Shown here: positions 9,649-19,020 of the stretch, in pieces
Position numbering within the stretch: the stretch's first letter is position 1
Layout: each line of letters begins with the position of its first letter
Origin: Ectothiorhodospira shaposhnikovii
Lineage (GTDB): Bacteria; Pseudomonadota; Gammaproteobacteria; Ectothiorhodospirales; Ectothiorhodospiraceae
NCBI RefSeq assembly: GCF_022227765.1
Contig: NZ_JAJMLZ010000005.1
Coordinates: 1-64,000, forward strand
DNA: 64,000 bases
Direction: 5' to 3'
Made by a program: the position numbers and the translations under genes
Notes under the pieces: model-generated
Seen by the model: only the letters and a program-made list of their open reading frames with translations
What the model was told of the DNA's origin: nothing
Database searches by the model: none

Positions 9649-12060
9649 TCAGTTGCGCAGGGGCTTGCCGGTCTTGAGCATGTGGGCGATCCGCTGCCGC
9701 GTCTGATCGGTGCGCAGCAGCGCCATGAACGAGGTGCGCTCCAGCTGCAACAGCCATTCCTCGCTGACGCTGCTGCCGCCTTCCACTTCTCCGCCGCACA
9801 GGGCAGCGGCGGCATGACGGGCGATGGCCAGGTCGTGGGAGGAGATGAAGCCGCCCTCGTGCATGTTCACCAACTGGGCCTGCAGATTGGCCAGCCCGGC
9901 CTTGCCGGTCACCGGGACGGGCGCCGGCAGGGGGGGCCGGTAGCCGCTTTCCGCCAGGGCACGGGCCTGCACATGGGCCACGTGCAGGAGCTCGTGGGGA
10001 TTGAGCACCACCGTGTCCGAAGGGCGCAGCAGCCCCATCTGCCGGGCCTCCCTGGCACTGCGGGACACCTTGGCCAGGGCCACGGTTTCAAAGGCGCCGC
10101 GGATGAAGGGGAACAGGTCCCCGTCGGGGCTGGACTGGGCCGCCCGCCGGGCCAGCTCCTTGCAGCCGCCGCCGCCCGGGATCAGGCCCACCCCGGCCTC
10201 CACCAGGCCGATATAACTCTCCATGGCGGCCACCACGTGGTCGCAGTGCATGAGGAATTCGCAGCCGCCCCCCAGGGCCAGACCACGCACCGCGCCCACC
10301 ACCGGGATGCTTGAACGGCGCAGACGCTGGGTGGCCTCCTGGAAGCGGACCACCGTGTCCTCCAGGCCGGCGTAGTCCTGGCGCTCCAGGGCGGCCAGCA
10401 CCTGCTTGAGGTCCGCCCCCACGCAGAAGAGTTCGCCGGGATGCCACAGCACCAGGGACTGATAGCGCTGCTCCGCCTCGGTCACCGCCTGCAGCACGCC
10501 CTCCAGCACGGCGGAGTTCACCGCCTGGCGCGGCGTCAGGAAACTGAGGATGCCCACGTCTTCCTGGAGATGCCACAGACGCACGGCCCCCGTATCCAGA
10601 GTCACATAACGGGCCCGGGACGGGATCTCTCCCAGCACCCGGTCCGGAAACAGCTGACGCCGGTACACCGGCAACGGCGAGCGGGCGACATACTCCTTCC
10701 CATGCGCATCCCAGGAGGTTTCCGAGCGGTGGACCTCGGAGACTTCATCCACCCAAGCGGGCAAGGGGGTATTGGCCAGGCTGTGCCCGGCCTGGATGTC
10801 TTCCCGGATCCAACCGGCCACCCGCTCCCAGCCCGCCGCCTGCCAGGTCTCGAACGGCCCGCTTGCCCAGCCAAAGCCCCAGCGCATGGCCAGATCCACG
10901 TCCCGGGCACTGTCGGCGATCTCCGCCAGCCAGCAGGCGGCGTAATGGAAGACATCCCGCTGAATGGCCCACAGGAAACGGGCCTGGGGATGTTCACTGG
11001 ACCGCAGGGCGTCCAGCCGCTCCCCCGGGTCCTTCAGGCTCAGGGTCTCCCGCACCGCCTCGTCCATCACCTGGCGGGCCTCCCGGTATCCTCCCTGGGA
11101 GGGGTCAAAGACCTGCAGCAGCCTGTCCTGGCGACGATAGACCCCCGCCCCGGTCTTCTGGCCCAGGGCCCGCTGCTGGATCAACCCGCCGATCCAGTCC
11201 GGCAGCCTGAAGAAGGGTTGCCAGGGGTCCGTCCGCAGCAGACGGGCCGATCCGTCCACCACGTGAGCCAGGGTATCCAGCCCCACCACGTCCGCGGTCC
11301 TGAAGGTGGCGGACTTGGGCCGGCCGATGGCGGGACCGGTGAGTGCGTCCACCACGTCCGCCCCCAGGCCCATCGCCTCGGCATGGTGGATGGTGGCCAC
11401 CAGGGAGAAGACGCCGACGCGGTTGGCGATGAAGTTGGGGGTGTCCCGGGCGCGGATTACCCCCTTGCCCAGACCGCCCACCAGGAAGGTCTCCAGGGCA
11501 TCCAACACCTCGGGATCGGTTTCCCGCCCGGGGATCAGCTCCACCAGGTGCATGTAGCGGGGAGGATTGAAGAAATGAACGCCGCAGAAGCGGCGGCGCA
11601 GGGATTTGGGCAGGACATCGGCCAGGGCATTGATGGACAGTCCCGAGGTGTTGCTGGCCAGCAGGGCATCCTCGGACAGGAAGGGGATGATGCGACCGTA
11701 GAGTTCCCGCTTGAGGTCCATGCGCTCGGCGATGGCCTCGATGACGAAATCGCACTCGGACAGGGCCGACAGGCCGGTGTCATAGTTGGCGGGACGGATA
11801 TGGGCGGCATCGGCCGGGTCCGCCAGGGGGGCGGGCTGCATCCTGCCCAACCCCTGGATGGCGCGACGGGCATGGGCATTGGGATCGCCGCCGTCGGCGG
11901 GCAGTTCGAACAGGACCACCGGGATGCCGGCATTGACCAGATGGGCGGCAATCTGCGCCCCCATCACCCCGGCGCCCAGCACGGCGGCACGCCGGATGAA
12001 GGTGGGCGCCGGACGAAAGGGGGCGCCGAGCGCCGCCTGATGCATCATCACTGAACTCAT
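9649..12060 (-). CDS. fadB: FadB-like 3-hydroxyacyl-CoA dehydrogenase/enoyl-CoA hydratase
   Basis: 803-residue bifunctional beta-oxidation protein. The dehydrogenase comes first: NAD-binding GAGVMG at residues 29-34, then two 3-hydroxyacyl-CoA dehydrogenase C-terminal domains. The crotonase-type hydratase is at the C-terminus (GADLKQVL and the oxyanion-hole region GLALGGGCEF). That is the reverse of E. coli FadB (hydratase first) and like the FadN-type arrangement. Start at 12060 is set by GGAGGA 6-11 nt upstream. It begins 14 nt after the fadD stop, so it is co-transcribed with fadD and fadA. Confidence 0.9.
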   Translation of the reverse strand: MSSVMMHQAALGAPFRPAPTFIRRAAVLGAGVMGAQIAAHLVNAGIPVVLFELPADGGDPNAHARRAIQGLGRMQPAPLADPADAAHIRPANYDTGLSALSECDFVIEAIAERMDLKRELYGRIIPFLSEDALLASNTSGLSINALADVLPKSLRRRFCGVHFFNPPRYMHLVELIPGRETDPEVLDALETFLVGGLGKGVIRARDTPNFIANRVGVFSLVATIHHAEAMGLGADVVDALTGPAIGRPKSATFRTADVVGLDTLAHVVDGSARLLRTDPWQPFFRLPDWIGGLIQQRALGQKTGAGVYRRQDRLLQVFDPSQGGYREARQVMDEAVRETLSLKDPGERLDALRSSEHPQARFLWAIQRDVFHYAACWLAEIADSARDVDLAMRWGFGWASGPFETWQAAGWERVAGWIREDIQAGHSLANTPLPAWVDEVSEVHRSETSWDAHGKEYVARSPLPVYRRQLFPDRVLGEIPSRARYVTLDTGAVRLWHLQEDVGILSFLTPRQAVNSAVLEGVLQAVTEAEQRYQSLVLWHPGELFCVGADLKQVLAALERQDYAGLEDTVVRFQEATQRLRRSSIPVVGAVRGLALGGGCEFLMHCDHVVAAMESYIGLVEAGVGLIPGGGGCKELARRAAQSSPDGDLFPFIRGAFETVALAKVSRSAREARQMGLLRPSDTVVLNPHELLHVAHVQARALAESGYRPPLPAPVPVTGKAGLANLQAQLVNMHEGGFISSHDLAIARHAAAALCGGEVEGGSSVSEEWLLQLERTSFMALLRTDQTRQRIAHMLKTGKPLRN

Positions 12061-12074
12061 GGACTCCTCCATTA

Positions 12075-13922
12075 TCATCTTGAGTGGGCCAGACGCGGGG
12101 CCTGGCGGGGGCTGTGATGCCCTTCGTACAGAGCCTCCAGTTCGTCCTGGAAGCATTTCAGGATGCTGTTGCGCTTGAGCTTGAGGGTGGGCGTGAGCAT
12201 GGCGTTGTCTACCGTCCAGGGTTCCGGCAGGACCCGCAGACGCCGCACCTGCACGTAACCCGGGAAGCGGTGCAACAGGTCGCCGATCCGTTCCAGCAGC
12301 CAGGCTTCCACCTCCGGCGAGGTGCTGGCGATATCCATGCGGGTGGGCAGGCCCTGCTCGGCGGCCACCTCCCGCCAGATCGCCTCGTTGAGTACCACCA
12401 GCGCCACCAGATAGGGCCTCCCCTCCCCCACCACCATCACCTGCTCGAACATCGGGTCGTTGGCGATGGCCATCTCCACCTCGATGGGCGGCACCTTCTC
12501 GCCGTTGGCCAGCACGATGATTTCCTTGATCCGGCCGGTGATGGTGATGCGCCCCTCCGGGTCCAGGCGGGCCTTGTCGCCGGTGCGCAGCCAGCCATCC
12601 CGGGTCAGGGCCTGACGGTCGGCGGCGGGGTTGTTCCAGTAACCGGCCATGATGTTGGGGCCGCGCACCTGCAGTTCGTCCTGTTCACCGATGCGCACGT
12701 CCACGCCGGGCAGGGGTTTGCCGACGGTCCCCGGGCGGTTGTCGCTTAGGGTGTTGACCGCAATGACGGGGCTGGACTCGGTGAGTCCGTAGCCTTCCAG
12801 CACCGGTACGCCCAGGGCCAGAAACAGGCGGGAGATTTCGGGGCTGAGGGGAGCGCCGCCGCTGATGGCCACCCGCAGACGGCCGCCCAGCCGACGGGTG
12901 ACCTTGCCGGCCACCAGGGCGCGAAGCAGCGGCCATGACAGTTCCCGCGGATGCCAGGAGACCTGGCCTTGCTCCCGCTGATAGCGATGCCAGCCCACCG
13001 CCACCGCCTGGTGGAACAGTTCGCGGGCGGTCGGGGATTTTTCCTTGAGTCCCTGCAGGATGCGCCCGTAGACCCGTTCATAGATGCGCGGCACCGAAAC
13101 GAGGGCGGTGGGACGGTGATGGGCCAGGTCCTCGGGCAGATCGCCGACCGACCGGGCATAGGCCACCGTGGCGCCGGCCATGACCGGCACGTAATAGCCG
13201 ATGGTGCGCTCCAGGGTATGGGAGAGGGGAAGGAAGGACAGGAACAGATCGTCCGGATGAATGGGGATGCGCTGCAGACCGGCCCAGGCATTTTCCAGCA
13301 TGTTCAGATGGGACAACCTCACGCCCTTGGGGCGCCCCGTGGAGCCGGAGGTATAGACGATGGAGGCCAGATCATGGCCGTTTGCGGCCATCGCTTCAGC
13401 CCTGCCGTCGCCACCCCGCTCCAGCCACTGGTCCAGGCTCATGACCCGCCCCCGGCTGTCCATGGGACCCGCCGCCTGGGTCACGATCACCCGCTGCAGC
13501 CGCTTGAGGGTCTGCCCACCCTGTTCGATGCCGCGCCAGATCTCCATGTGCTGAAGGATCAGCACGCTGGCGCCGCTGTCTTCCAGGATGTAGGCCAGGT
13601 TGTCGGCCCGATCGCTGGTATAGAGGGGAACGACCACCAGCCCCAGGCTCAGGGCCGCCTGATCAAAGGTGAGCCATTCACCGCTGTTGGGCAGCATGAT
13701 GGCCACCACGTCGCCCAGTTTGAGGCCCTCCCGGGCCAAAGCCGTCCGCCAACGCTCCACAGCCGCCGAGGCGTCGGCCCAACTGCATTCCCGCCAGAGA
13801 CCCTGGCCGGCATCGAATTGACGATAGGCGATGGCCTCGGGGGTGCGCCGCACCCGCGCCTGAAACAAACGGGGCAAGGTGCCGACTTCCCCGGGTGGTA
13901 TGTAATCCGTCCTCGTTCCCAT
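12075..13922 (-). CDS. fadD: Long-chain fatty acid-CoA ligase
   Basis: 615-residue AMP-forming acyl-CoA synthetase that activates imported fatty acids for beta-oxidation. Adenylate-forming motifs are clear: the P-loop IVYTSGSTGRPKGVRLSH, then GYGLTESSP, then GWLRTGDKARLDPEG and the K-containing GRIKEIIV C-terminal motif. It belongs to the long FACS type (FadD15-like). The start at 13922 (MGTRTDYIPPGE) has GGAGG 8-12 nt upstream. The frame runs 30 codons further upstream but without a ribosome site. Two operator-like sites lie 113-215 nt upstream. Confidence 0.92.
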   Translation of the reverse strand: MGTRTDYIPPGEVGTLPRLFQARVRRTPEAIAYRQFDAGQGLWRECSWADASAAVERWRTALAREGLKLGDVVAIMLPNSGEWLTFDQAALSLGLVVVPLYTSDRADNLAYILEDSGASVLILQHMEIWRGIEQGGQTLKRLQRVIVTQAAGPMDSRGRVMSLDQWLERGGDGRAEAMAANGHDLASIVYTSGSTGRPKGVRLSHLNMLENAWAGLQRIPIHPDDLFLSFLPLSHTLERTIGYYVPVMAGATVAYARSVGDLPEDLAHHRPTALVSVPRIYERVYGRILQGLKEKSPTARELFHQAVAVGWHRYQREQGQVSWHPRELSWPLLRALVAGKVTRRLGGRLRVAISGGAPLSPEISRLFLALGVPVLEGYGLTESSPVIAVNTLSDNRPGTVGKPLPGVDVRIGEQDELQVRGPNIMAGYWNNPAADRQALTRDGWLRTGDKARLDPEGRITITGRIKEIIVLANGEKVPPIEVEMAIANDPMFEQVMVVGEGRPYLVALVVLNEAIWREVAAEQGLPTRMDIASTSPEVEAWLLERIGDLLHRFPGYVQVRRLRVLPEPWTVDNAMLTPTLKLKRNSILKCFQDELEALYEGHHSPRQAPRLAHSR

Positions 13923-14034
13923 GGTGTTTCCTCCGATCCTGTCGGGGCTGTCTGTGCAGCCTGAATGCTGAATGACCGATCCTTTCTTGCGACCCATGAC
14001 CCGCTGCCGCACTGATGACGCACCGCAAAAGATT

Positions 14035-14046
14035 AAACGTTTGTTT
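14035..14046. promoter_or_regulatory. Imperfect TetR-type operator, fadD promoter region (site 1)
   Basis: AAACGTTTGTTT has a perfect left arm of the AAACG-N2-CGTTT motif and a right arm one base off (TGTTT). It lies about 113 nt upstream of the fadD start, with a second better site 90 bp further upstream. The pair could allow cooperative or looped repression. Confidence 0.45.
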
Positions 14047-14124
14047 GATATCGGTTTAAAAAAACTCGCTCACTTCGAAACGCAAACTGTCGGGTCGCGG
14101 AAACAGTGCTGCATTGTGTCAATG

Positions 14125-14136
14125 AAACGTTCGTTT
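14125..14136. promoter_or_regulatory. TetR-type operator, fadD promoter region (site 2)
   Basis: AAACGTTCGTTT has perfect 5-bp arms of the shared fad operator. It lies in the 253-nt gap between the tetR stop (14176) and fadD. The gap size and the site imply that fadD has its own promoter and does not depend only on read-through from tetR. Confidence 0.65.
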
Positions 14137-14175
14137 TACAGTCTTGAAAAAATGCCCATCCCCGTCCCCGGTGCC

Positions 14176-14859
14176 TCAGGCCGGGTCGCGGGGTGACGCT
14201 TCCAGCACATCCCGAGCCTGCGCCAATTCTTCCGGCAACGGTGCCCGCAGACCCGCGGCGAGAAAAGGCACCACGCGACGGATGATCTCCCGCGGCTCTT
14301 CCTGTTCCGAATTCCGGCTCGCCGCCAACAACTGCATCATGTCGTTGCCGGCCATCACGTAGGACATCACGCCCACCAGGAAATGCAGCCGCCAGTACAG
14401 TTCCGTCTTGGGCAATTCGGGCAGCACCGCCCGGAAGGCCGGCTTGAACCGGTTCACCAGCGCCTCGTTGGCATGACGCATGTGCTCGTGCAGAAAGCTG
14501 GCATGTTCCGTATAGGTGCGACCCATCAGACGCACGAAGCGACTGCCGCCGCCCCCATCCCGGCTCAACTCCAGGGGCGGACCGATGAAGGCCTCGATCA
14601 AGCCCTCCAGGGTCACGTGACCCTGACGCTCCAGACGATCCAGACGCCGGATGCGCTCCCGGTTGAGGGGCTCCAGTCGCCGCGCCAGCACCGCCTTGAT
14701 GAGCCCTTCCTTGGAGCCGAAGTGATAATTCACCGCCGCCAGATTGACCTCGGCATGGGAGGTGATCTGACGCAGGGAAGTCTGTCCAAGACCGCGTTCG
14801 GCAAACAGGTGTTCCGCTGTGTCCAGAATACGGTCCTTGGTATCGCTCGCTTCAGCCAT
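14176..14859 (-). CDS. TetR-family regulator of the fad cluster
   Basis: 227-residue TetR-type repressor. The N-terminal helix-turn-helix spans about residues 6-55 (TKDRILDTAEHLFAERGLG, then SLRQITSHAEVNLAAVNYHFGSKEGL). A helical ligand-binding domain of the PsrA/YcdC type follows. Such regulators commonly sense acyl-CoA or fatty acids; here that is inferred from the fad genes directly downstream. The start at 14859 is chosen over an upstream alternative whose extra codons would run through the operator. A perfect 14-bp palindrome 18 nt upstream indicates autoregulation. Confidence 0.88.
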   Translation of the reverse strand: MAEASDTKDRILDTAEHLFAERGLGQTSLRQITSHAEVNLAAVNYHFGSKEGLIKAVLARRLEPLNRERIRRLDRLERQGHVTLEGLIEAFIGPPLELSRDGGGGSRFVRLMGRTYTEHASFLHEHMRHANEALVNRFKPAFRAVLPELPKTELYWRLHFLVGVMSYVMAGNDMMQLLAASRNSEQEEPREIIRRVVPFLAAGLRAPLPEELAQARDVLEASPRDPA

Positions 14860-14876
14860 GGTGCCTTTCGGAATGG

Positions 14877-14890
14877 TAAACGTACGTTTA
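14877..14890. promoter_or_regulatory. Perfect 14-bp operator in front of tetR
   Basis: TAAACGTACGTTTA is a perfect palindrome ending 18 nt upstream of the tetR start, sharing the AAACG-N2-CGTTT core with the fadE and fadD sites. It is probably the autoregulatory operator of the TetR protein. Confidence 0.72.
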
Positions 14891-14973
14891 TTTATAACGC
14901 ACGGAACGGGCAGGTCAAGGAGAATTTGATAAAACGCAACTCCCACCCACTACCCATCCCGCGTCGTCCGCCA

Positions 14974-15936
14974 CTAGTAGACGCGCGGCTCCCCTTGCGG
15001 CCGGGTCTTGAAGAAGCGCAGTGTCCACAGGTACTGGGCCGGATCCCGGCGGATGAGCGCTTCCAGCGCGGCATTCATGCGGGCCGCGTCGGTCGCGTCA
15101 TCCCCGGTGGGAAAGTCTGCCAGTGGCGGCGCCATCACCAGCTCGTAGCAGTCCTCATCGGTGCGGTAGAAGCCGATGGCGGGTACCACCGGTGCCCCGG
15201 TGAGTTTCACCAGACGCCCCAGGGCCGGTACCGTGGCCTTGGGGATGCCGAAGAAGGGGGCGAACACGGCGTGCTCCCGGCCCAGGTCCTCGTCGCCCAG
15301 GTAGTAGAACACCTTGCCCAGGCGGATATGGCGAATGGCCGGGCGCAGACCCTGGTCCCGGGAGAACATGGCGGCGCCGTACTGGGATCGGCTGCGGGTG
15401 TTGATCCACTCCACCACCGGGTTGGACATGGGCTTGGCAAAGGATACGCCGCCCACCTCCAGGCTCAGCCGCAGACCGCCGAAATCCAGCGCCGGGGCAT
15501 GGGCGGCACAGAGGATCACCGGCCGACCGGCCTGCTGCATGGCCAGTACCCCGGCCTCGTCCACCAGCCGGATGCGCTCCCGGTGGCGGCGGCGGCTGCC
15601 GAACCACAGCAGGGGGTAGTCGACGAAGCATTGACCGGCGATGCGGAAATGGTCCCGCAGCACCTGTTCCCGGCGGGCGGCGTCCCAGTCGGGGAAGCAC
15701 AAGCGCAGGTTCACGTCGGCAAAGTGCCGACGCTTGCCGCCGCTGCGCCAGGCCATCCAGCCCACCAGCCGGCCCAGCCCCAGGGCCACGGGACGCGGCA
15801 GCCCCATGACCGCCCACAGCAGGCCGATGCCCAGCCAGGTGGGCCAGTAGCGGGGATGGAGCATGAAGGCGCGAAAGGGGGGCAGGTAGCCCTCGGGGGC
15901 GTGTTCCCGCCCGCTGGTGTCGGTCACTTCCGTCAT
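14974..15936 (-). CDS. lpxL: Lipid A biosynthesis acyltransferase (HtrB/LpxL family)
   Basis: 320-residue late acyltransferase adding a secondary fatty acyl chain to lipid A at the inner membrane. The catalytic H-x4-D motif is H146-APAL-D151, and a hydrophobic segment around residues 32-60 anchors it. Length fits the family (about 300-325). Its start overlaps the stop of the upstream TPR gene by 4 nt, so it closes the def-to-lpxL minus-strand array. Whether it adds laurate or another chain cannot be told. LpxM is the alternative name within the family. Confidence 0.88.
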   Translation of the reverse strand: MTEVTDTSGREHAPEGYLPPFRAFMLHPRYWPTWLGIGLLWAVMGLPRPVALGLGRLVGWMAWRSGGKRRHFADVNLRLCFPDWDAARREQVLRDHFRIAGQCFVDYPLLWFGSRRRHRERIRLVDEAGVLAMQQAGRPVILCAAHAPALDFGGLRLSLEVGGVSFAKPMSNPVVEWINTRSRSQYGAAMFSRDQGLRPAIRHIRLGKVFYYLGDEDLGREHAVFAPFFGIPKATVPALGRLVKLTGAPVVPAIGFYRTDEDCYELVMAPPLADFPTGDDATDAARMNAALEALIRRDPAQYLWTLRFFKTRPQGEPRVY

Positions 15937-16265
15937 TGATCCTGCCCGGCCAGCTGTTTCTCCGCCCGCTTGCGGAACACCTGCATCTCCTTGACCGCCT
16001 GCAGGTCGCCCTTCTGCCCGGCCACCCGGATGCCTTCGTCGAAGGCCTCGATGGCCTCGTGCAGGGCACCCCCCTCGGCCAGGGCCCGGCCCAGCAGTTT
16101 CCAGGCGGCGGAATAGCCGGGGTCGTGGCCCACGGCGGCCCGCAGATGGATGGCGGCCTCTCCCGGCTGCCCTTCCGCCAGATGGGCATTGCCCAGGGTG
16201 AAACGCAGCATGGCATTGTCCTGGCCGGCGGCCAGCATGGCTTCAAAACGCTGAATGTTGCTCAT
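15933..16265 (-). CDS. Small TPR-repeat protein
   Basis: 110-residue protein made of about two and a half tetratricopeptide repeats (LRFTLGNAHLAEGQPGEAA, then AWKLLGRALAEGGALHEAI). It has no signal peptide or other domain, so it is probably a cytoplasmic protein-protein adaptor. It sits between trkA (11 nt away) and lpxL (4-nt overlap) in a conserved operon. Its function is unknown. Confidence 0.75.
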   Translation of the reverse strand: MSNIQRFEAMLAAGQDNAMLRFTLGNAHLAEGQPGEAAIHLRAAVGHDPGYSAAWKLLGRALAEGGALHEAIEAFDEGIRVAGQKGDLQAVKEMQVFRKRAEKQLAGQDQ

Positions 16266-16276
16266 GAATGAACCCC

Positions 16277-17650
16277 CTAAAGGAAGGTCACGCTCACCTG
16301 GAACAGGCGCTCGACCTCGTTGACGCGGCGCTTGTCGGTGAGGAAAAGAATCACATGGTCTTCCGCCTGGATGACCGTGTCGCGGTGGGCGATGATGACT
16401 TCGTCCCCCCGCACCAGGGCACCAATGGTACAGCCCCGGGGCAGGTTGATCTCCTCCACCATGCGTCCCACCACCCTGGAGGTCTTGCTGTCGCCGTGGG
16501 CGACCGCCTCGATGGCCTCGGCGGCGCCGCGGCGCAGGCTGTGCACCGCCACCACGTCACCCCGGCGCACATGGGTGAGCAGGGCGCCGATGGTCACCTG
16601 CTGGGGGGAGATGGCGATGTCGATGATGCCGCTCTGCACCAGTTCCACGTAACTGGGGCGGTTGATCAGGGACATCACCGTGCGCGCCCCCAGGCGCTTG
16701 GCCAGCATGGCGGAAAGGATGTTGGCCTCGTCATCGTTGGTCACCGCCACGTAGACATCGGTGTTTTCGATGTTTTCCTCGATCAGAAGCTCCTCGTCGG
16801 CGGCATCGCCGCCGAGCACCACCACGTTGTCCAGCACCTCGGCCAGCTCCCGGGCCCGCACCGGGTTGTGCTCGATGAGCTTGACGGAAAAACGCGGACC
16901 CAGGGCCTGGGCCAGGCGCTTGCCGATGTTGCCGCCGCCGGCGATGATGAGCCGCCGATAGGGCTTGTCCAGCTTGCGCAACTCGCTGGTGACGGCGCGA
17001 ATGTTGCGCCGGGCGGCGATGAAGAAGACCTCGTCGTCCACCTCGATGACGGTCTGGCCGTCCGGGTAGATGGCGGTGTCCTTGCGGAAGATGGCGGCCA
17101 CCCGGGTCTGCACCCCCGGCATGTGGCTGGCCAGGTGGCGCAGTTCCTTGCCCACCAGCGGCCCGCCGTGATAGGCCCTCACCGCCACCAGGGAGACCCG
17201 GCCATCGGCAAAGTCCAGCACCTGCAGGGCGCCGGGGTGCTCGATCAGGCGCTGGATGTAGTTGGTGACCTCTTCCTCGGGGCTGATGAGCACGTCGATG
17301 GGCAGGGCTTCGGGGGCGAACAGGGCCGGATAGCCCAGGTATTCCACACCGCGGACCCGGGCGATCTTGGTGGGGGTGTGGAACAGGGTGTAGGCCACCT
17401 GGCAGGCGATCATGTTGGTCTCGTCGGAATTGGTGACCGCGATGATCATGTCCGCGTCACGGGCACCGGCCGCTTCCAGCACCTCCGGATGGGAGGCAAA
17501 ACCGGTCACCGTGCGCAGGTCCAGGCGATCCTGCAGGGCACGCAGGATGTCCGACCGGGTATCGATGATGGTGATGTCGTTGGCCTCGCCGGACAGGTTA
17601 TGGGCCACGGAACTGCCCACCTGCCCTGCCCCCAGGATCAGGATCTTCAT
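16277..17650 (-). CDS. trkA: Trk potassium uptake regulatory protein TrkA
   Basis: 457-residue peripheral NAD-binding subunit of Trk potassium channels. Two RCK modules are seen: an N-terminal Rossmann fold (ILGAGQVG at residues 4-11) with its TrkA-C domain, and a second Rossmann fold ([12 protein letters not shown] near residue 235) with its own TrkA-C domain. Length equals E. coli TrkA (458). The start overlaps the ntrX stop by 4 nt. The membrane subunit TrkH is not in the window. The ntrY-ntrX-trkA order is common in gammaproteobacteria. Confidence 0.95.
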   Translation of the reverse strand: MKILILGAGQVGSSVAHNLSGEANDITIIDTRSDILRALQDRLDLRTVTGFASHPEVLEAAGARDADMIIAVTNSDETNMIACQVAYTLFHTPTKIARVRGVEYLGYPALFAPEALPIDVLISPEEEVTNYIQRLIEHPGALQVLDFADGRVSLVAVRAYHGGPLVGKELRHLASHMPGVQTRVAAIFRKDTAIYPDGQTVIEVDDEVFFIAARRNIRAVTSELRKLDKPYRRLIIAGGGNIGKRLAQALGPRFSVKLIEHNPVRARELAEVLDNVVVLGGDAADEELLIEENIENTDVYVAVTNDDEANILSAMLAKRLGARTVMSLINRPSYVELVQSGIIDIAISPQQVTIGALLTHVRRGDVVAVHSLRRGAAEAIEAVAHGDSKTSRVVGRMVEEINLPRGCTIGALVRGDEVIIAHRDTVIQAEDHVILFLTDKRRVNEVERLFQVSVTFL

Positions 17651-19020
17651 TCTTTCGCCTTCTTGGGCTCGATGCCGAGGGCGCGCAGTTTACGGTACAG
17701 ATGCGTGCGTTCAAGCCCTACCCGCTCCGCCAGCCGGGTCATATGGCCGTCCACCTGCTCCATCTGGCGCAGCAGGTAGTCCCGCTCGAACTGCTCCCGG
17801 GCTTCCCGCAGGGGCAGGTCCACATCCACCGGCGGGGCGTCCCGGCAGTCCTGGGCCAGAGGACCGCGCCCGGCCAGGGCGGCCTGTGCCTCGTCCGCGT
17901 CCACTTCCTCGGTATTGCCGAGGATCAGCAGGCGCTGCACCAGATTGCGCAACTCACGGATGTTGCCGGGCCAGGGATACCGGGCCAGACGGGCGCAGGC
18001 GGCATCACTGAAGCGGCGTCGGGGCAAACCTTCCTCCTGGTGCAGGGACTCGGCCTGATGGCGCAGCAGCTCGGGAATGTCCTCCGGATGCTCGCGCAGC
18101 GGCGGGACGTGCAGGGGCACCACGCTCAGGCGATAGTACAGATCCTCCCGGAAGCCACCGGCACGCACCAGGGCGCGCAGGTCCTCGCGGGTGGCGGCCA
18201 CCACCCGCACATTGACGGCGATGGGATCACTGCCGCCGACCCGGGTCATGCGCCGGCTCTCCAGGGCGGACAGCAGGCGGCCCTGGGTATGCAGGTCCAT
18301 CTGCGCCACCTCGTCCAGATAGAGCACGCCCCCCGCGGCCTGCTCCAGCAGGCCGTAGCGGATGCGGTTGCCCTGTTCCTGGCCGAAGATCTCCACCGCC
18401 GCCTCGTCGGCGTTCATCGCCCCCACCGGCACCTCCACGAAGGGACGGGATGCCCGGGCACTGTGACTGTGCAGATAGCGGGCAAAGGTCTGCTTGCCCA
18501 CCCCCGCCTCGCCGCTGATAAGCACCCAGGTGTCATGCTGGGCAATGCGCAGCACCTGCTCCCGCAGGGCCTGCATCACCGCGCTGCTCCCCTCCGGGTG
18601 GACCCCATGCCCGAACCGGCGGCGCAGGCCGATGTTCTCCCGGGTCAGGCGGTCCGCTTCCAGGGTCCGCTCCACCGTCAGGGTGAGCTTGGCCATGGAC
18701 AGGGGCTTTTCCAGAAAGTCGTAGGCCCCCAGGCGGGTGGCCTCCACCGCCGTCTCCACCGAGCCATGGCCGGACATCATGATGACCGGACTGGGCTGGC
18801 CGCCGGCCTCGCTCCATTCCTTGAGCAGGCTGATGCCGTCACCGTCCGGCATCCAGATATCCAGCAGGATGAGGTCGAAACGGCGTTGGCGCCGCTGCTC
18901 CCGGGCTTCCTCCACGGTGCCGGCCACGGCCACGACGTAACCCTCGTCCTCCAGGATCTCCTGAACCAGGGTCCGGATATCCGGTTCGTCATCCACTACC
19001 AGGATACAGGCCTCTTTCAC
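17647..19020 (-). CDS. ntrX: NtrX-like sigma-54-type response regulator lacking GAFTGA
   Basis: 457-residue response regulator with receiver domain (phospho-acceptor D54 in [11 protein letters not shown]), AAA+ domain (Walker [10 protein letters not shown], Walker B GGVLYLDE, arginine region [12 protein letters not shown]) and a Fis-type C-terminal helix-turn-helix ([16 protein letters not shown]). The loop that contacts sigma-54 normally reads GAFTGA. Here the segment between EIFGQEQG and LLEQA reads NRIRYG, so sigma-54 activation is doubtful and it may act as an ordinary activator or repressor. Partner of the adjacent NtrY kinase (4-nt overlap). Confidence 0.88.
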   Translation of the reverse strand: MKEACILVVDDEPDIRTLVQEILEDEGYVVAVAGTVEEAREQRRQRRFDLILLDIWMPDGDGISLLKEWSEAGGQPSPVIMMSGHGSVETAVEATRLGAYDFLEKPLSMAKLTLTVERTLEADRLTRENIGLRRRFGHGVHPEGSSAVMQALREQVLRIAQHDTWVLISGEAGVGKQTFARYLHSHSARASRPFVEVPVGAMNADEAAVEIFGQEQGNRIRYGLLEQAAGGVLYLDEVAQMDLHTQGRLLSALESRRMTRVGGSDPIAVNVRVVAATREDLRALVRAGGFREDLYYRLSVVPLHVPPLREHPEDIPELLRHQAESLHQEEGLPRRRFSDAACARLARYPWPGNIRELRNLVQRLLILGNTEEVDADEAQAALAGRGPLAQDCRDAPPVDVDLPLREAREQFERDYLLRQMEQVDGHMTRLAERVGLERTHLYRKLRALGIEPKKAKE

